A stretch of 15,081 bases of DNA, from the NCBI GenBank assembly GCA_037143735.1, contig JBAWYD010000065.1, positions 1 through 15,081 on the forward strand, read 5' to 3'. Each line of letters begins with the position of its first letter. The stretch's first letter is position 1. The notes under the pieces were generated by a model, which ran no database searches, had not been told where the DNA came from, and was given only the letters and a program-made list of their open reading frames with translations. Source of the DNA: JAPLJQ01 sp037143735 (GTDB taxonomy: Bacteria > Desulfobacterota > Syntrophia > Syntrophales > UBA2185). The position numbers and the translations under genes are program-made. Positions 14,587-15,081 of this stretch are shown here, piece by piece.

Positions 14587-15081
14587 TTAAACACTTCTCG
14601 TCATCAATTTCAACTCTTGATACATGGAAAACGTTAATTTTTCCGACTGACACGGAAGAAGGGAGTTGTTATGAAAAAGGGGTTCTCTCACAAGATCATA
14701 GGGAGACGCCTTGACGGATGTATCCCAGAGTGATGTGCCTGGAATAGGCGAATATTCGGCGATAATCGGTCTCGCACCGCATGATTTGACATATTCGATG
14801 CTTTCTCGTACATCTTCTGCGGTCTGTCCGGGCAAACCACAGAGTACGTAGATACCGATATCCCGAGGTTGATATCCCGCATGGGTCAGATGAGTCACCG
14901 CCTCTCTTAATTGTTCATTTGTGACCTTACTCCCCGTTTTTAACTGCAATATTTCGTTCGACGTTTCAAAGCCGAAACGGATGGTTTTAAAACCTGCCTG
15001 AAACATCAGTTTGCTCATGTGAGCCGTAATTTCATTCAGATGAAGGCCATTGGGACAATGAAACTGACATGGCAATTGTCT
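14587..15081 (-). CDS. Radical SAM protein, B12-binding type, C-terminal part (runs off window)
   Basis: The reading frame is open to the right edge of the window (first codons AGA CAA TTG), so this is the 3' part of a longer gene; the apparent start at 15075 is an internal leucine codon. It shows the C-terminal half of a radical SAM barrel: CPNGLHLNEI, AGFKTIRFGFETSNE, the KVTNEQLREAV helix, GIYVLCGLPGQTAEDVRESI and ARPIIAEYSPIPGTSLW, ending with EPLFHNNSLLPCQS. These segments match large bacterial proteins with an N-terminal cobalamin-binding domain followed by a radical SAM domain. The CxxxCxxC cluster motif and any B12 domain would lie outside the window. The reaction is unknown. The C-terminus (QELKLMTRSV) looks complete for the family. 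It directly abuts the MORN remnant. Confidence 0.85.
   Translation of the reverse strand, partial: RQLPCQFHCPNGLHLNEITAHMSKLMFQAGFKTIRFGFETSNEILQLKTGSKVTNEQLREAVTHLTHAGYQPRDIGIYVLCGLPGQTAEDVRESIEYVKSCGARPIIAEYSPIPGTSLWDTSVKASPYDLVREPLFHNNSLLPCQSEKLTFSMYQELKLMTRSV

Overview
This window is chromosomal housekeeping DNA from a Gram-negative bacterium. A diderm envelope is implied by apolipoprotein N-acyltransferase (Lnt), an MltD-type lytic transglycosylase and a lipoprotein-type M16 peptidase homologue. The combination of phoH, a 7TM-HD c-di-AMP phosphodiesterase, ybeY, corC, lnt and prfB, together with a B12-type radical SAM protein and a large family of small radical SAM proteins, points to the Desulfobacterota (former Deltaproteobacteria, perhaps Syntrophales-like). 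That assignment is inference from gene content, not from a search.

Left part, plus strand (1-5985): the 3' end of a tRNA-Asp gene (anticodon GTC) and its intrinsic terminator are followed by the truncated N-terminal part of a radical SAM gene. This remnant runs directly into corC, a soluble CBS-pair protein that starts at TTG. corC, lnt and prfB overlap one another and form a tight operon; prfB carries the classic in-frame UGA that requires a programmed +1 frameshift. After a 112-bp gap comes mltD, encoding a secreted lytic transglycosylase with three LysM repeats.

Middle, minus strand (6018-9788): the operon phoH - pgpH (7TM-HD) - ybeY converges on mltD. These six conserved genes (phoH, pgpH, ybeY, corC, lnt, prfB) are usually found as one co-directional run in this type of organism. 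Here they are broken between ybeY and corC into two arms that face each other, which suggests a local inversion or rearrangement.

Right part, minus strand (9919-15081): the 3' part of a B12-binding-type radical SAM gene, a 5'-truncated MORN-repeat remnant, a small two-helix membrane protein, a catalytic M16 (pitrilysin-like) zinc peptidase, a non-catalytic M16 partner that is a predicted lipoprotein, and an M20 metallopeptidase whose start overlaps the M16 stop. The last three look like a periplasmic/cytoplasmic peptide-processing operon.

I saw no CRISPR array, insertion sequence, prophage or defence system. I found no convincing wholly new system. The best leads are the split housekeeping cluster, two decayed genes next to likely breakpoints, and the M16/M16/M20 operon.
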